A DNA stretch of 64,000 bases from Mycobacterium sp. ACS4054 (GCF_001667275.1 NZ_LZHV01000061.1:310001-374000), one strand, 5' to 3'; numbered from the stretch's first letter, positions 1 through 8,050 are shown. Made by a program: numbers and translations. Notes: generated from the sequence alone by a model not told the origin.

Positions 1-159
1 GGCCTGCGGGTGCACGCCCGCACCGGCCTGCCCTGCCCGGTGTGTGGGGACACCGTGCGCGAAGTCTCCTTCGCGGACAAGTCTTTTCAGTACTGCCCCA
101 CCTGCCAGACCGGGGGCAAGGTGCTGGCCGACCGGCGGATGTCGCGGCTGCTCAAGTAG
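1..159 (+). CDS. Fpg/Nei-family DNA glycosylase-like protein, C-terminal end (partial)
   Basis: The 5' end lies outside the window; 52 codons remain, ending in TAG. The fragment carries a four-cysteine zinc finger (CPVC about 12 residues in, then CPTC) followed by a Gln-Thr-Gly-Gly-Lys segment. This is the C-terminal zinc finger of formamidopyrimidine-DNA glycosylase/endonuclease VIII proteins, which contacts DNA at oxidised bases. The M. tuberculosis gene at the equivalent place (Rv0944, recalled) is a short Fpg-like protein, so this may also be an abbreviated family member lacking the N-terminal catalytic proline. That cannot be judged here. Confidence 0.75.
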   Translation, partial: GLRVHARTGLPCPVCGDTVREVSFADKSFQYCPTCQTGGKVLADRRMSRLLK

Positions 160-188
160 GCGGCGGGCCGTGACTTGACACCTGTCGA

Positions 189-200
189 TATGCTGCCCGG
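189..200 (+). promoter_or_regulatory. Candidate promoter -10 for a leaderless SDR transcript
   Basis: TATGCT at 189-194 fits the mycobacterial TANNNT -10 element. Six bases separate it from the GTG at 201, so transcription would begin at or next to the start codon. No Shine-Dalgarno sequence is visible. Inferred only. Confidence 0.45.
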
Positions 201-950
201 GTGACTCGTCAGAAGATCCTCATCACGGGCGCCAGCTCCGGACTGGGCGCCGGCATGGCTCGCGCCTTCGCCGCCAAGGGCCGCGACCTGGCGCTGTGCG
301 CGCGGCGCACCGACCGGCTCGACGAGCTGAAAGCCGAACTGTCGCAACAGTATCCGGACATCACGGTCGCCGTGGCCGCGCTGGACGTCAACGACCACGA
401 GCAGGTGCCCAAGGTCTTCGGCGAACTGCGCGACGAGCTCGGCGGGATCGACCGGATCATCGTCAACGCCGGCATCGGCAAGGGCGCGAAGCTGGGCTCG
501 GGCAAGCTGTGGGCCAATAAGGCCACCATCGAGACCAATCTGGTGGCCGCACTGGTGCAGATCGAGACCGCGCTGGAAATGTTCAACGACGCGGGCTCTG
601 GCCACCTGGTGCTGATCTCCTCGGTGCTCGGCAACAAGGGGGTGCCGGGCGTCAAGGCCGCCTACGCCGCGAGCAAGGCCGGGCTGAGCTCGCTGGGCGA
701 ATCCCTGCGCGCCGAATACGCCAAGGGCCCCATCAAGGTTTCCGTCATCGAGCCCGGCTACATCGAGTCGGAGATGACCGCCAAGTCCAACAGCACAATG
801 CTGATGGTGGACAACGAGACTGGCGTCAACGCGCTCGTCGCCGCCATGGAACGCGAGCCCGGCCGGGCGGCGGTGCCATGGTGGCCGTGGGCCCCGCTGG
901 TGCAGGTGATGCGGGTGCTGCCGCCCCCGCTCACCAAGTGGTTCGCCTGA
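201..950 (+). CDS. Short-chain dehydrogenase/reductase
   Basis: Classical SDR of 249 aa, probably a cytosolic NAD(P)-dependent oxidoreductase. Visible motifs are the cofactor-binding TGASSGLG at residues 9-16, the NAG motif at 89-91, the catalytic Ser near 140-141, and the Tyr155-x3-Lys159 pair in YAASK. The PG motif follows the sixth strand. A basic residue in ARRTDRL after strand 2 suggests NADP(H) preference (inference). Substrate is unknown. The GTG start fits a leaderless promoter just upstream. It corresponds in position to M. tuberculosis Rv0945. Confidence 0.9.
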   Translation: MTRQKILITGASSGLGAGMARAFAAKGRDLALCARRTDRLDELKAELSQQYPDITVAVAALDVNDHEQVPKVFGELRDELGGIDRIIVNAGIGKGAKLGSGKLWANKATIETNLVAALVQIETALEMFNDAGSGHLVLISSVLGNKGVPGVKAAYAASKAGLSSLGESLRAEYAKGPIKVSVIEPGYIESEMTAKSNSTMLMVDNETGVNALVAAMEREPGRAAVPWWPWAPLVQVMRVLPPPLTKWFA

Positions 951-1003
951 CCCCTGATCTATGGGGGGCTAACGCGTACAACTGCGCACGCTCATGCCAG
1001 CGA

Positions 1004-2323
1004 TCAGTGCGGAACGGGCGTGTAATGGTCTGCGTCGCTGGTGAATTCGGGCTTACCGTACGTCGCCAGCCGTAGCTTGAGAAGTCCGATCACGTAGGCG
1101 TCGGTGATGTCCCTGAGCACGGGCATGCGGCTGGCGTGGCTCACCGCCGTGAAACGTCCGATGATGAAGGGCGCGGTAAGGGCTACGCGCATGAGGTCCG
1201 TCGGCCCCATCGAGACACCCATGGCCTCGGCGATCTCACGATTCCCGTTGCAGAAGGTGCGAACGAAAGTGAGTTTGCTGAAACTCTTTTCGACCGCTTC
1301 GGCGCAACGGTCGAACAGCGTGGTGTCGGGCCGCAAGTAGGCCGACATGGTGCCGCGGACGAGTTCTTGACAGATGCTGTCGAATCCGTCGCGCAGCAGT
1401 GCGGAGCGCGCGTGCATCACATGGATGATGTCGGCCGGTTCCGCGGGCAAGAGCTCTTCCGGTAGTCCGAGCAGAAAGCAGCGATACCTGGCGAATTCGA
1501 CGACGGCACGCTCTTCGGGGGTGAACTCCGTCCGGCCCTGTTGGCGCGCCTTGCGGGCCAGCAGGTACTGGCCGATCATCCCCGCCGGCATCTGGTCGAC
1601 CTGCGGCACGGGCATGCCGTATATGGCGGTATCCCACTTGTCGGATTTCTTCAGGGCGTTGTAGCGGACCATCGAGTGCATCAGCCGGACCATGGCGGCC
1701 GCCTCGAAGCCGGGGCCGAATCGGTCCAGTGCACCGGGCAGGGTGGTGACGGCGAAGAAACTGGCGGTCTCGTTCACCCGGCGCGCGGCCCGCTTGCCCG
1801 AGAGTGCGCCGGTGAGAGCCATCGGCAGCGCGGCGTAGGTATTTGTGAACGTCGCGATGAAGGCCCCGCGCGTGATGAAGGGGGCCAGCAGCGCCGCGGG
1901 AATCCGCTCTTGGCGAGCGCCCTCCCGGACCAGGTCGAAGTCGATCCACTCCGGGGTGGCCTCCATGGCGGCGATGAACGAAACCAGCTCGGGGGGCGCG
2001 TCGGGCACCGCCCCGATTCCCTCTCGGCAGGCCGTCTTGAGCATGTCGATCAGCTGGGCGACGCTGTGCGAAGTCATCAGTGCCGCATAGGGATCGGCGA
2101 CGACGTCGCCGAGCAGGGTGGCCGTGCTCATCAACTCGACCACGCGGTCGTCCTGCAGAATCGGTGCGCGGTCGGCGATCCAGGCGGGCAGGGCCGAGTC
2201 GACGTCCGCCTCCGTGGCCAGCCGGTCCGGCTGCCGGTCGAAGTCGAAGTCTCCGTACAGGTCGGGCTGCAATTCGCGCTGGCTGCGGACGCGCTCGGCG
2301 AGCTCGGGGTAGTACGTGACCAT
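1004..2323 (-). CDS. DUF2236 / MpaB-type oxygenase-domain protein
   Basis: Protein of 439 aa resembling the DUF2236 family, the catalytic domain shared by latex-clearing protein (rubber oxygenase) and fungal MpaB. The family signature is visible in VRLMHSMVRY around residue 210, which contains the conserved R...H...R pattern proposed to bind haem. A later segment, GQYLLARKA followed by FARYRCFLLG, is also typical. No signal peptide is evident. It is transcribed away from a TetR regulator across a 41-bp palindrome, so it is probably that regulator's target. Substrate unknown; family assignment is by pattern, not by search. Confidence 0.7.
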   Translation of the reverse strand: MVTYYPELAERVRSQRELQPDLYGDFDFDRQPDRLATEADVDSALPAWIADRAPILQDDRVVELMSTATLLGDVVADPYAALMTSHSVAQLIDMLKTACREGIGAVPDAPPELVSFIAAMEATPEWIDFDLVREGARQERIPAALLAPFITRGAFIATFTNTYAALPMALTGALSGKRAARRVNETASFFAVTTLPGALDRFGPGFEAAAMVRLMHSMVRYNALKKSDKWDTAIYGMPVPQVDQMPAGMIGQYLLARKARQQGRTEFTPEERAVVEFARYRCFLLGLPEELLPAEPADIIHVMHARSALLRDGFDSICQELVRGTMSAYLRPDTTLFDRCAEAVEKSFSKLTFVRTFCNGNREIAEAMGVSMGPTDLMRVALTAPFIIGRFTAVSHASRMPVLRDITDAYVIGLLKLRLATYGKPEFTSDADHYTPVPH

Positions 2324-2336
2324 CGCTGCCTCCGAT

Positions 2337-2377
2337 TAACTAACAGTTCGTGAGCAATACTCACAAGTTGTTAGTTA
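2337..2377. promoter_or_regulatory. 41-bp palindromic operator between DUF2236 gene and TetR gene
   Basis: Two 20-nt arms (2337-2356 and 2358-2377) are nearly perfect inverted repeats around position 2357. The outer half-sites are TAACTAACA and TGTTAGTTA; inner matches include GTGAG and CTCAC. The site lies between divergent starts at 2323 and 2377/2389, the expected place for a TetR operator. It also argues against the upstream GTG at 2350, which would be inside the operator. Confidence 0.8.
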
Positions 2378-2991
2378 TGCTGTCAAGCATGAGTGCGGGC
2401 AGCCCGAAGCGGCGGATGACCGCCGAGGGCCGGCGCGAGCAGATCCTCGATGTCACGCACGCGATCGTCGACGCCGAGGGGTTTCACGCGGCCACGCCCA
2501 ACCGCATCGCCGAGTCCGCCGGCATCAATCGGTCGTTGATCTATCAGCTGTTCGGCGACCCGGCGGGACTTTTCGTCGCATTGATCGACCGTGAGGCGGC
2601 CCGGGCCGGCGCCCAATTCGCCGAGGCGGTCTCCGGGCTTGATGCCGTCGCCGGGGACCAGTCGCTCGTCGTCGCGTTCGACGGGGTGCTCGCCGCGGTC
2701 GACGCCCATCCGGCAACGTGGCGGCTGTTCCTGTTCCCGCCGCAGGGCGCTCCGCCGGAGTTGTATGCGCGGCTGGCTCAATCGCAGGCCGTCGTGCTGG
2801 AGTTCTTCGTCACCGAATTGCTGCGCATCAATCCCGGAGTGAATGACCCGGAATACACCGCGCGGATCCTGCACGCGGCCGGACGCGAACTGCTGCAGCT
2901 GCACCTGAGCGAGCCGCAGACCGCCACCGTGGAACGTTTGCGCACCTTCGTACGACGATTGGGCTCCGACATGATGAGCCGCACCGGCTGA
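2377..2991 (+). CDS. TetR-family transcriptional regulator
   Basis: About 204 aa from ATG 2377, or 200 aa from ATG 2389. A GTG at 2350 would give 213 aa but overlaps the palindrome. The N-terminal helix-turn-helix is recognisable: REQILDVTHAIVDAEG, then TPNRIAESAGINRSLIYQLFG. The rest is an all-helical ligand-binding domain without recognisable ligand features. It is divergent from the DUF2236 oxygenase gene and probably represses that gene and itself through the operator at 2337-2377 (inference). Confidence 0.88.
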   Translation: MLSSMSAGSPKRRMTAEGRREQILDVTHAIVDAEGFHAATPNRIAESAGINRSLIYQLFGDPAGLFVALIDREAARAGAQFAEAVSGLDAVAGDQSLVVAFDGVLAAVDAHPATWRLFLFPPQGAPPELYARLAQSQAVVLEFFVTELLRINPGVNDPEYTARILHAAGRELLQLHLSEPQTATVERLRTFVRRLGSDMMSRTG

Positions 2992-2997
2992 GGGCTG

Positions 2998-4662
2998 TCA
3001 GCTGGTGCGGCCGCGTTCGGTCCGGTAGCGGCGGACCAGCGCGTCGGTCGAGCTGTCCGACTGCGGCGCCGGCGAGTCGTCCGACGTGATCACCGGCAGC
3101 AGCGCCTTGGCCTGCGTCTTGCCCAGCTCGACGCCCCACTGATCGAACGAATCGATGCCCCACACCACGCCCTCGGTGAACACCTGGTGCTCGTAGAGCG
3201 CGATCAGCTGGCCCAGCACCGACGGCGTGAGGCGGTCGGCCAGGATCGAGGTCGTCGGCCGGTTGCCGGGCATCACCTTGTGCGGCACGATGTCGGCCGG
3301 CGTGCCCTCGGCGGCGATCTCCTCGGCGGTCTTGCCGAACGCCAGCACCTGCGTCTGGGCGAAGAAGTTGCTCATCAGCAGGTCGTGCATGCTGCCGGTG
3401 CCCTCGACGGTGGGCAGGTCGTCGAGGGGCTGGCTGAAGCCGATGAAGTCGGCCGGCACCAACCGGGTGCCCTGGTGCAGCAATTGGTAGAACGCATGCT
3501 GGCCGTTGGTTCCCGGCTCGCCCCAGAAGATTTCGCCGGTGTCGGTGGTGACCGGCGTGCCATCGGCACGGGTGGATTTGCCGTTGGACTCCATGGTCAG
3601 CTGTTGCAGATACGCGGCGAACCGCGCCAGGTCGTTGGAGTAGGGCAGCACCGCGCGTGACTGCGCGCCCATGAAGTTCGAGTACCACAGCCCGATCAGC
3701 CCCAGCAGCGCGGGCGCGTTCGATTCCAGCGGGGCGGTCTTGAAATGCCGGTCCACGATGTGGAATCCGGACAGGAAATCGGCGAAGGCCTCCTTGCCGA
3801 TGGCCGCCATCACCGACAGGCCGATCGCCGAATCGACCGAGTACCGTCCGCCGACCCAGTCCCAGAAGCCGAACATGTTGTCGGTGTTGATGCCGAAGTC
3901 GTCGACCAGGCGCTTGTTGGTGGAGACGGCGACGAAGTGCTTGGACACCGCGGCGTCGCCGAGGGCGTCGGTGAGCCAGCGGCGCGCGGCGGTCGCGTTG
4001 GTCAGCGTTTCCAGTGTGGAGAACGTTTTCGATGCGACGATGAAAAGCGTTGTGGCAGGGTCCAAGTCGGCCAGGGTGGCGATCAGGTCGGCCGGGTCGA
4101 CGTTGGAGACGAACCGGGCCGAAATCCCGGCGTCGGCGTAGTGGCGCAGCGCCTGGTAGACCATCACCGGACCCAGATCCGAACCGCCGATGCCGATGTT
4201 GACCACCGTGCGGATTCTTTTCCCGGTCGCCCCGGTCCATTCACCGCTGCGTAACCGGTCGGTGAAGTCGCCCATCCGGTCGAGTACCTCGTGCACGTCC
4301 TCGACCACGTTGTGGCCGTCGACGATCAACTCGGCATCCCGGGGCAGGCGCAGCGCGGTGTGTAGCACCGCCCGGTCCTCCGAGACGTTGATGTGGGCGC
4401 CGGCGAACATCTCGTCGCGACGCTCTTCGAGGTTAGCCGTGCGTGCTAGATCGATCAGTAGCCGCAGCGTCTCTCGGGTGATGCGGTGTTTGCTGTAGTC
4501 GATGTAGAGGTCGCCCACCGAGACGGTGAGCTCGCGGCCGCGGTCCGGGTCCTCGTCGAACAACTGGCGCAGATGGGTCGCGCCGATTTGGTCGTGATGC
4601 CTGCGCAGGGCGTCCCACGCTGGGGTGGCGGTGATGTCGGGGAGGCTTTGCAGGGAGGTCAT
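2998..4662 (-). CDS. pgi: Glucose-6-phosphate isomerase
   Basis: Interconverts glucose 6-phosphate and fructose 6-phosphate in glycolysis/gluconeogenesis. The 554-aa length is normal for the bacterial enzyme. Family signatures are clear: GIGGSDLG at 157-164, the phosphate-binding SKTFSTLET at 211-219, the catalytic-glutamate region GEPGTNGQHAF, and the C-terminal GKTQAK lysine segment. Corresponds to Rv0946c. A repeat array lies between its start and the chorismate mutase stop, so read-through from chorismate mutase is possible but not shown. Confidence 0.97.
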   Translation of the reverse strand: MTSLQSLPDITATPAWDALRRHHDQIGATHLRQLFDEDPDRGRELTVSVGDLYIDYSKHRITRETLRLLIDLARTANLEERRDEMFAGAHINVSEDRAVLHTALRLPRDAELIVDGHNVVEDVHEVLDRMGDFTDRLRSGEWTGATGKRIRTVVNIGIGGSDLGPVMVYQALRHYADAGISARFVSNVDPADLIATLADLDPATTLFIVASKTFSTLETLTNATAARRWLTDALGDAAVSKHFVAVSTNKRLVDDFGINTDNMFGFWDWVGGRYSVDSAIGLSVMAAIGKEAFADFLSGFHIVDRHFKTAPLESNAPALLGLIGLWYSNFMGAQSRAVLPYSNDLARFAAYLQQLTMESNGKSTRADGTPVTTDTGEIFWGEPGTNGQHAFYQLLHQGTRLVPADFIGFSQPLDDLPTVEGTGSMHDLLMSNFFAQTQVLAFGKTAEEIAAEGTPADIVPHKVMPGNRPTTSILADRLTPSVLGQLIALYEHQVFTEGVVWGIDSFDQWGVELGKTQAKALLPVITSDDSPAPQSDSSTDALVRRYRTERGRTS

Positions 4663-4673
4663 GCTTTCGACCC

Positions 4674-4840
4674 TAGTGACGGTCGCAAGGGCAGCGCAGC
4701 GGGGCGCGGCGGGCCGTCACCATTGGGCTAGTGACGGTCGCAAGGGCAGCGCTGGGGGCACCTCCCGCTTGCGGGGGACTGGGCGCGGCGGGCCGTCACC
4801 ATTGGGCTAGTGACGGTCGCAAGCGCGGCGCTTTGGGCAC
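4674..4840. repeat. Three head-to-tail copies of a REP-like hairpin repeat
   Basis: Copy 1 runs 4674-4724, copy 2 runs 4729-4803 with about 25 extra bases, and copy 3 (from 4808) is truncated near 4840. Each begins TAGTGACGGTCGCAAG; the complete copies end in CGGCGGGCCGTCACCATT, so each unit starts with GTGACGG and ends with CCGTCAC and can fold. The array fills the gap between the pgi start and the chorismate mutase stop. The same family, in reverse orientation, occurs at 20812, 25009 and 26505. Confidence 0.8.
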
Positions 4841-4841
4841 C

Positions 4842-5171
4842 TCAGTGGCCGAGCCGGCCCCTGCCCAACCTCAGCAGCAGGATCGCGAGGTCCTTGCCGT
4901 CGGGACCCAGCTCGCTGTAGCGCTCGATCACCTTCATCTCGCGGCTGTGCACGAGTCGCGTGCCGCCGGAGGCCATCCGTACCTTGCCGATCGCCTGCGA
5001 CACCTCGGTGCGCCGCTTCACCGCGGCGAGGATCTCGGCGTCCAACCGGTCGATCTCGTGGCGCAGGTCGTCGATGCTCAACTCTTCGGCGGCGGTCTGT
5101 GGGGTATCCACCGTGTCAACCTTCATCTCTGCTAACTCCGCATTGTCGGGATGTGGGGGTTGTGGTCTCAT
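4842..5171 (-). CDS. Intracellular chorismate mutase (AroQ type)
   Basis: Converts chorismate to prephenate, the branch step to Phe and Tyr. It is a 109-aa all-helical AroQ protein. The core contains LRHEIDRLDAEIL, VKRRTEVSQAIGK and RLVHSREMKVIERY, and it ends LLRLGRGRLGH, very like M. tuberculosis Rv0948c. That protein has low activity alone and is activated in complex with DAHP synthase (established knowledge). Start ATG 5171 gives the family length; the frame stays open upstream, but that stretch is the leader and terminator. Expression is probably controlled by attenuation (5187-5334). Confidence 0.93.
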   Translation of the reverse strand: MRPQPPHPDNAELAEMKVDTVDTPQTAAEELSIDDLRHEIDRLDAEILAAVKRRTEVSQAIGKVRMASGGTRLVHSREMKVIERYSELGPDGKDLAILLLRLGRGRLGH

Positions 5172-5186
5172 CCGGTTTCGGGCCTC

Positions 5187-5233
5187 ACAAAAAGAGACGA
5201 GCCCCGATTTCGCCGAAGCGGACCACGGGGCTC
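5187..5233 (-). terminator. Intrinsic terminator / attenuator before chorismate mutase
   Basis: On the minus strand, GAGCCCCG (5233-5226) pairs with CGGGGCTC (5206-5199), an 8-bp stem. Inside it is a small CGC-TTCG-GCG tetraloop hairpin. The stem is followed by TCTCTTTTT (5197-5189). The structure ends 18 nt before the chorismate mutase ATG, so it would stop transcription before the gene unless an alternative fold forms. Confidence 0.8.
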
Positions 5234-5244
5234 TGGTGAAGCAG

Positions 5245-5334
5245 CTAGACCACGGGGACCGCGAACCGGTACCCGTAGAAAAATCGGCGGCAGTTCGGGG
5301 CGAAGGCCTGCCGACGGCACTGCGCGTTGAGCAC
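5245..5334 (-). CDS. Aromatic-rich leader peptide of the chorismate mutase attenuator
   Basis: A 29-codon ORF from GTG 5334 to TAG 5245, 12 nt upstream of the terminator hairpin. Codons 18-24 read Phe-Phe-Tyr-Gly-Tyr-Arg-Phe: five aromatic codons in seven, matching the end products of the chorismate mutase branch. Codons 20-23 form the 5' arm of a hairpin, ACGGGTACCG (5276-5267) with CGGTCCCCGT (5261-5252). A ribosome stalled for charged tRNA-Tyr or tRNA-Phe would disrupt it. The segment CCCCGTGGTC occurs both in this hairpin and in the terminator arm. Too short for routine gene callers; function inferred from architecture. Confidence 0.72.
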   Translation of the reverse strand: MLNAQCRRQAFAPNCRRFFYGYRFAVPVV

Positions 5335-5340
5335 AAAACG

Positions 5341-5370
5341 AGTGTGCCACTAAAAACGGCTTACGCGCAA
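5341..5370 (-). promoter_or_regulatory. Candidate promoter of the chorismate mutase leader
   Basis: CACACT (5346-5341, a near match to TANNNT) lies 6 nt before the leader GTG at 5334. TTGCGC (5370-5365) lies 18 nt further upstream as a weak -35. This would start a leaderless transcript at the leader-peptide GTG. Confidence 0.4.
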
Positions 5371-5701
5371 AAATGTGCGCATGAACTGGCCATTACGTCC
5401 GGGCGCCGCGCGGTGTCCGAGGCCGCCGGCCGCGGGCGCCACGGTGGCGTGCCGGTGTGGATTCCCTTAACAATGAGCGAAGTTCGCGTCCATTTCGATT
5501 CCACCCCGTCGGCGGCGGCGAAAAACTCCGATGCGTTTAGCGCGGCTTTTTGTACTCACGTGTAATTGCGTCGCCAATTTGAAACGGCCGAGCATTGCAA
5601 CGCGAAACACGCCATTTCCCATGGGCGGATTTGGCGGGCGAAGGCCGCCCGGGGCACTAGCCTGGTCTCACGCCTGGGCGCGTTGCGTCGGTGGGCGGCG
5701 G
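5371..5701. other. Intergenic region between chorismate mutase leader and uvrD1
   Basis: About 330 bp between divergent transcription units, of lower GC than the flanks in places (around 5480-5600). Apart from the promoter elements noted at its edges I see no gene, tRNA or LexA-type palindrome. A small inverted repeat GCGCA...TGCGC spans 5365-5380. Confidence 0.5.
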
Positions 5702-5716
5702 TAAGTTTGGACCAAC
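5702..5716 (+). promoter_or_regulatory. Candidate -10 of uvrD1
   Basis: TAAGTT at 5702-5707 fits TANNNT and lies 9 nt before the uvrD1 ATG (5717), implying a leaderless or nearly leaderless mRNA. No SOS box is visible. Confidence 0.4.
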
Positions 5717-8050
5717 ATGAGTGTGTACGTAACCGATCCCAATCTGGCCTCCGAAGCAGATCAGCTGCTGGAAGGCCTCAACCCGCAACAGCGCCAGGCG
5801 GTGGTGCACGAGGGTTCGCCGCTGCTGATCGTGGCCGGGGCGGGCTCGGGCAAGACCGCGGTCCTCACCCGCCGCATCGCCTACCTGATCGCGGCACGCG
5901 GAGTCGGGGTCGGCCAGATCCTGGCCATCACCTTCACCAACAAGGCCGCCGCGGAGATGCGCGAGCGGGTGGTGCGCCTGGTGGGCAACCGGGCCCGCGC
6001 CATGTGGGTGTCCACCTTCCACTCGACGTGTGTACGGATCCTGCGCAACCAGGCGTCGTTGATCGAGGGCCTCAACTCCAACTTCTCCATCTACGACGCC
6101 GACGATTCCCGCCGCCTGCTGCAGATGATCGGGCGGGACATGGGGCTCGACATCAAGCGCTACTCGCCCCGGCTGCTGGCCAACGCCATCTCCAACCTGA
6201 AGAACGAGCTGATCGACCCCGCGGACGCCGTGGCCAGACTGACGGATGATTCCGACGACCTGGTTCGCACCGTGGCCTCCGTGTACGGCGAATACCAGCG
6301 GCGGCTGCGCGCGGCCAACGCGTTGGACTTCGACGACCTGATCGGCGAAACCGTCGCCGTGCTGCGGGCCTTCCCGCAGATCGCCCAGCACTACCGGCGG
6401 CGGTTCCGCCATGTCCTCGTCGACGAATACCAGGACACCAACCACGCGCAGTACGTCCTGGTGCGCGAACTCGTCGGTCACGGCGTCACGGAATCGGCCG
6501 ACGACGTGCCCCCGGCGGAGTTGTGCGTGGTCGGCGACGCCGATCAATCGATCTATGCCTTCCGCGGCGCCACCATCCGCAACATCGAGGACTTCGAGCG
6601 CGACTACCCGGACGCGACAACCATTCTGCTGGAACAGAATTACCGCTCGACGCAGAACATCCTCTCGGCGGCCAACTCGGTGATCGCCCGCAACTCCGGG
6701 CGCCGGGATAAGCGGCTGTGGACCGACGCCGGCGCCGGCGAGTTGATCGTCGGCTACGTCGCGGACAACGAGCACGACGAGGCCAGGTTCGTCGCCGAGG
6801 AGATCGACGCGCTCGCCGACCGCGGCGAGATCACCTACAACGACGTGGCGGTGTTCTACCGCACCAACAACTCGTCGCGGTCGTTCGAAGAGGTGTTCAT
6901 CCGCGCGGGCATTCCATACAAAGTCGTTGGGGGCGTGCGCTTTTACGAGCGCAAGGAGATCCGCGACATCGTCGCCTATCTGCGGGTGCTGGACAACCCC
7001 GGCGATGCGGTCAGCCTGCGGCGCATCCTCAACACCCCGCGCCGTGGCATCGGGGATCGCGCCGAGGCCTGCGTCGCGGTGTACGCCGAGAACACCGGCG
7101 CCAGTTTCGCCGACGCGCTGGTGGCCGCCGCCGAAGGCAAAGTGCCGATGCTGAATTCGCGCGCGGAGAAGGCGATCGCCGGTTTCGTCGAACTGCTCGA
7201 CGAGCTCAGGGGCCGCCTCGACGAGGATCTCGGTGACCTGGTCGAGTCGGTGCTGGAACGCACCGGATACCGCCGCGAGCTGGAGTCCTCCACCGATCCC
7301 CAAGACCTGGCCCGCCTTGACAACCTCAACGAACTCGTCAGCGTCGCACACGAATTCAGCACCGACCGGGCCAACGCGGCCGCGTTGGACGAGTCGTTGC
7401 AGGCGCCCGAGGACGAAGACGTGCCGGACACCGGTGTGCTGGCGGAGTTTCTGGAACGGGTTTCGCTGGTTTCCGACAGCGACGACATTCCCGACGACGG
7501 CGCCGGCATGGTCACCCTGATGACGTTGCACACCGCCAAGGGGCTGGAGTTCCCGGTGGTGTTCGTCACCGGCTGGGAGGACGGCATGTTCCCGCACATG
7601 CGGGCGCTGGACGATCCGACGGAACTGTCCGAGGAGCGGCGGCTGGCCTACGTCGGCATCACCCGCGCCCGTCAGCGGCTCTACCTCAGCAGGGCCATCG
7701 TCCGGTCGTCTTGGGGGCAGCCGATGCTGAACCCGGAATCGCGCTTCCTGCGCGAGGTTCCGCAGGAACTCATCGAGTGGCGGCGCACCGCGCCGGCCCC
7801 GGCGTTCACCGCGCCGGTGAGCGGCGCGGGCCGATTCGGCGCGCCGCGCGCAGCGCCGACCCGGTCGGGCGCGGGCAAGCGCCCGCTGCTGGTGCTCGAG
7901 CCCGGCGACCGGGTGACGCACGACAAGTACGGGCTGGGCCGCGTCGAGGAAGTGTCCGGGGTGGGCGAATCGGCCATGTCGCTCATCGATTTCGGCAGCG
8001 CGGGGCGGGTCAAGCTGATGCACAACCACGCCCCGATCAGCAAGCTCTAG
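5717..8050 (+). CDS. uvrD1: ATP-dependent DNA helicase UvrD1 (PcrA/UvrD type)
   Basis: Superfamily 1A 3'-5' helicase of 777 aa, acting in nucleotide excision repair and other DNA repair. Walker A GAGSGKT is at 41-47. Motif II VDEYQDTN is near 235, motif III GDADQSIYAFRGA follows, motif IV QNYRST is near 306, and motif V TLHTAKGLEF is near 601. The C-terminal GDRVTHDKYGLGRVEEV is the Tudor-like tail of PcrA/UvrD that binds RNA polymerase or Ku in related proteins. Corresponds to Rv0949. A 790-aa antisense frame opposite it is an artefact of GC-rich codon use. Confidence 0.97.
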   Translation: MSVYVTDPNLASEADQLLEGLNPQQRQAVVHEGSPLLIVAGAGSGKTAVLTRRIAYLIAARGVGVGQILAITFTNKAAAEMRERVVRLVGNRARAMWVSTFHSTCVRILRNQASLIEGLNSNFSIYDADDSRRLLQMIGRDMGLDIKRYSPRLLANAISNLKNELIDPADAVARLTDDSDDLVRTVASVYGEYQRRLRAANALDFDDLIGETVAVLRAFPQIAQHYRRRFRHVLVDEYQDTNHAQYVLVRELVGHGVTESADDVPPAELCVVGDADQSIYAFRGATIRNIEDFERDYPDATTILLEQNYRSTQNILSAANSVIARNSGRRDKRLWTDAGAGELIVGYVADNEHDEARFVAEEIDALADRGEITYNDVAVFYRTNNSSRSFEEVFIRAGIPYKVVGGVRFYERKEIRDIVAYLRVLDNPGDAVSLRRILNTPRRGIGDRAEACVAVYAENTGASFADALVAAAEGKVPMLNSRAEKAIAGFVELLDELRGRLDEDLGDLVESVLERTGYRRELESSTDPQDLARLDNLNELVSVAHEFSTDRANAAALDESLQAPEDEDVPDTGVLAEFLERVSLVSDSDDIPDDGAGMVTLMTLHTAKGLEFPVVFVTGWEDGMFPHMRALDDPTELSEERRLAYVGITRARQRLYLSRAIVRSSWGQPMLNPESRFLREVPQELIEWRRTAPAPAFTAPVSGAGRFGAPRAAPTRSGAGKRPLLVLEPGDRVTHDKYGLGRVEEVSGVGESAMSLIDFGSAGRVKLMHNHAPISKL

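Noticed and set aside
2350..2376. GTG 2350 as start of the TetR gene
   Set aside because: It lies inside the 41-bp operator; ATG 2377 or 2389 gives a normal TetR N-terminus.
5161..5280. Possible tRNA in the stretch before chorismate mutase
   Set aside because: No cloverleaf can be built. The stem-loop with T-run is an intrinsic terminator on the minus strand.
5657..8029. 790-codon open frame antisense to uvrD1
   Set aside because: High-GC DNA leaves long antisense frames open. The sense frame has complete helicase motifs, while the antisense product is low-complexity and without domains.
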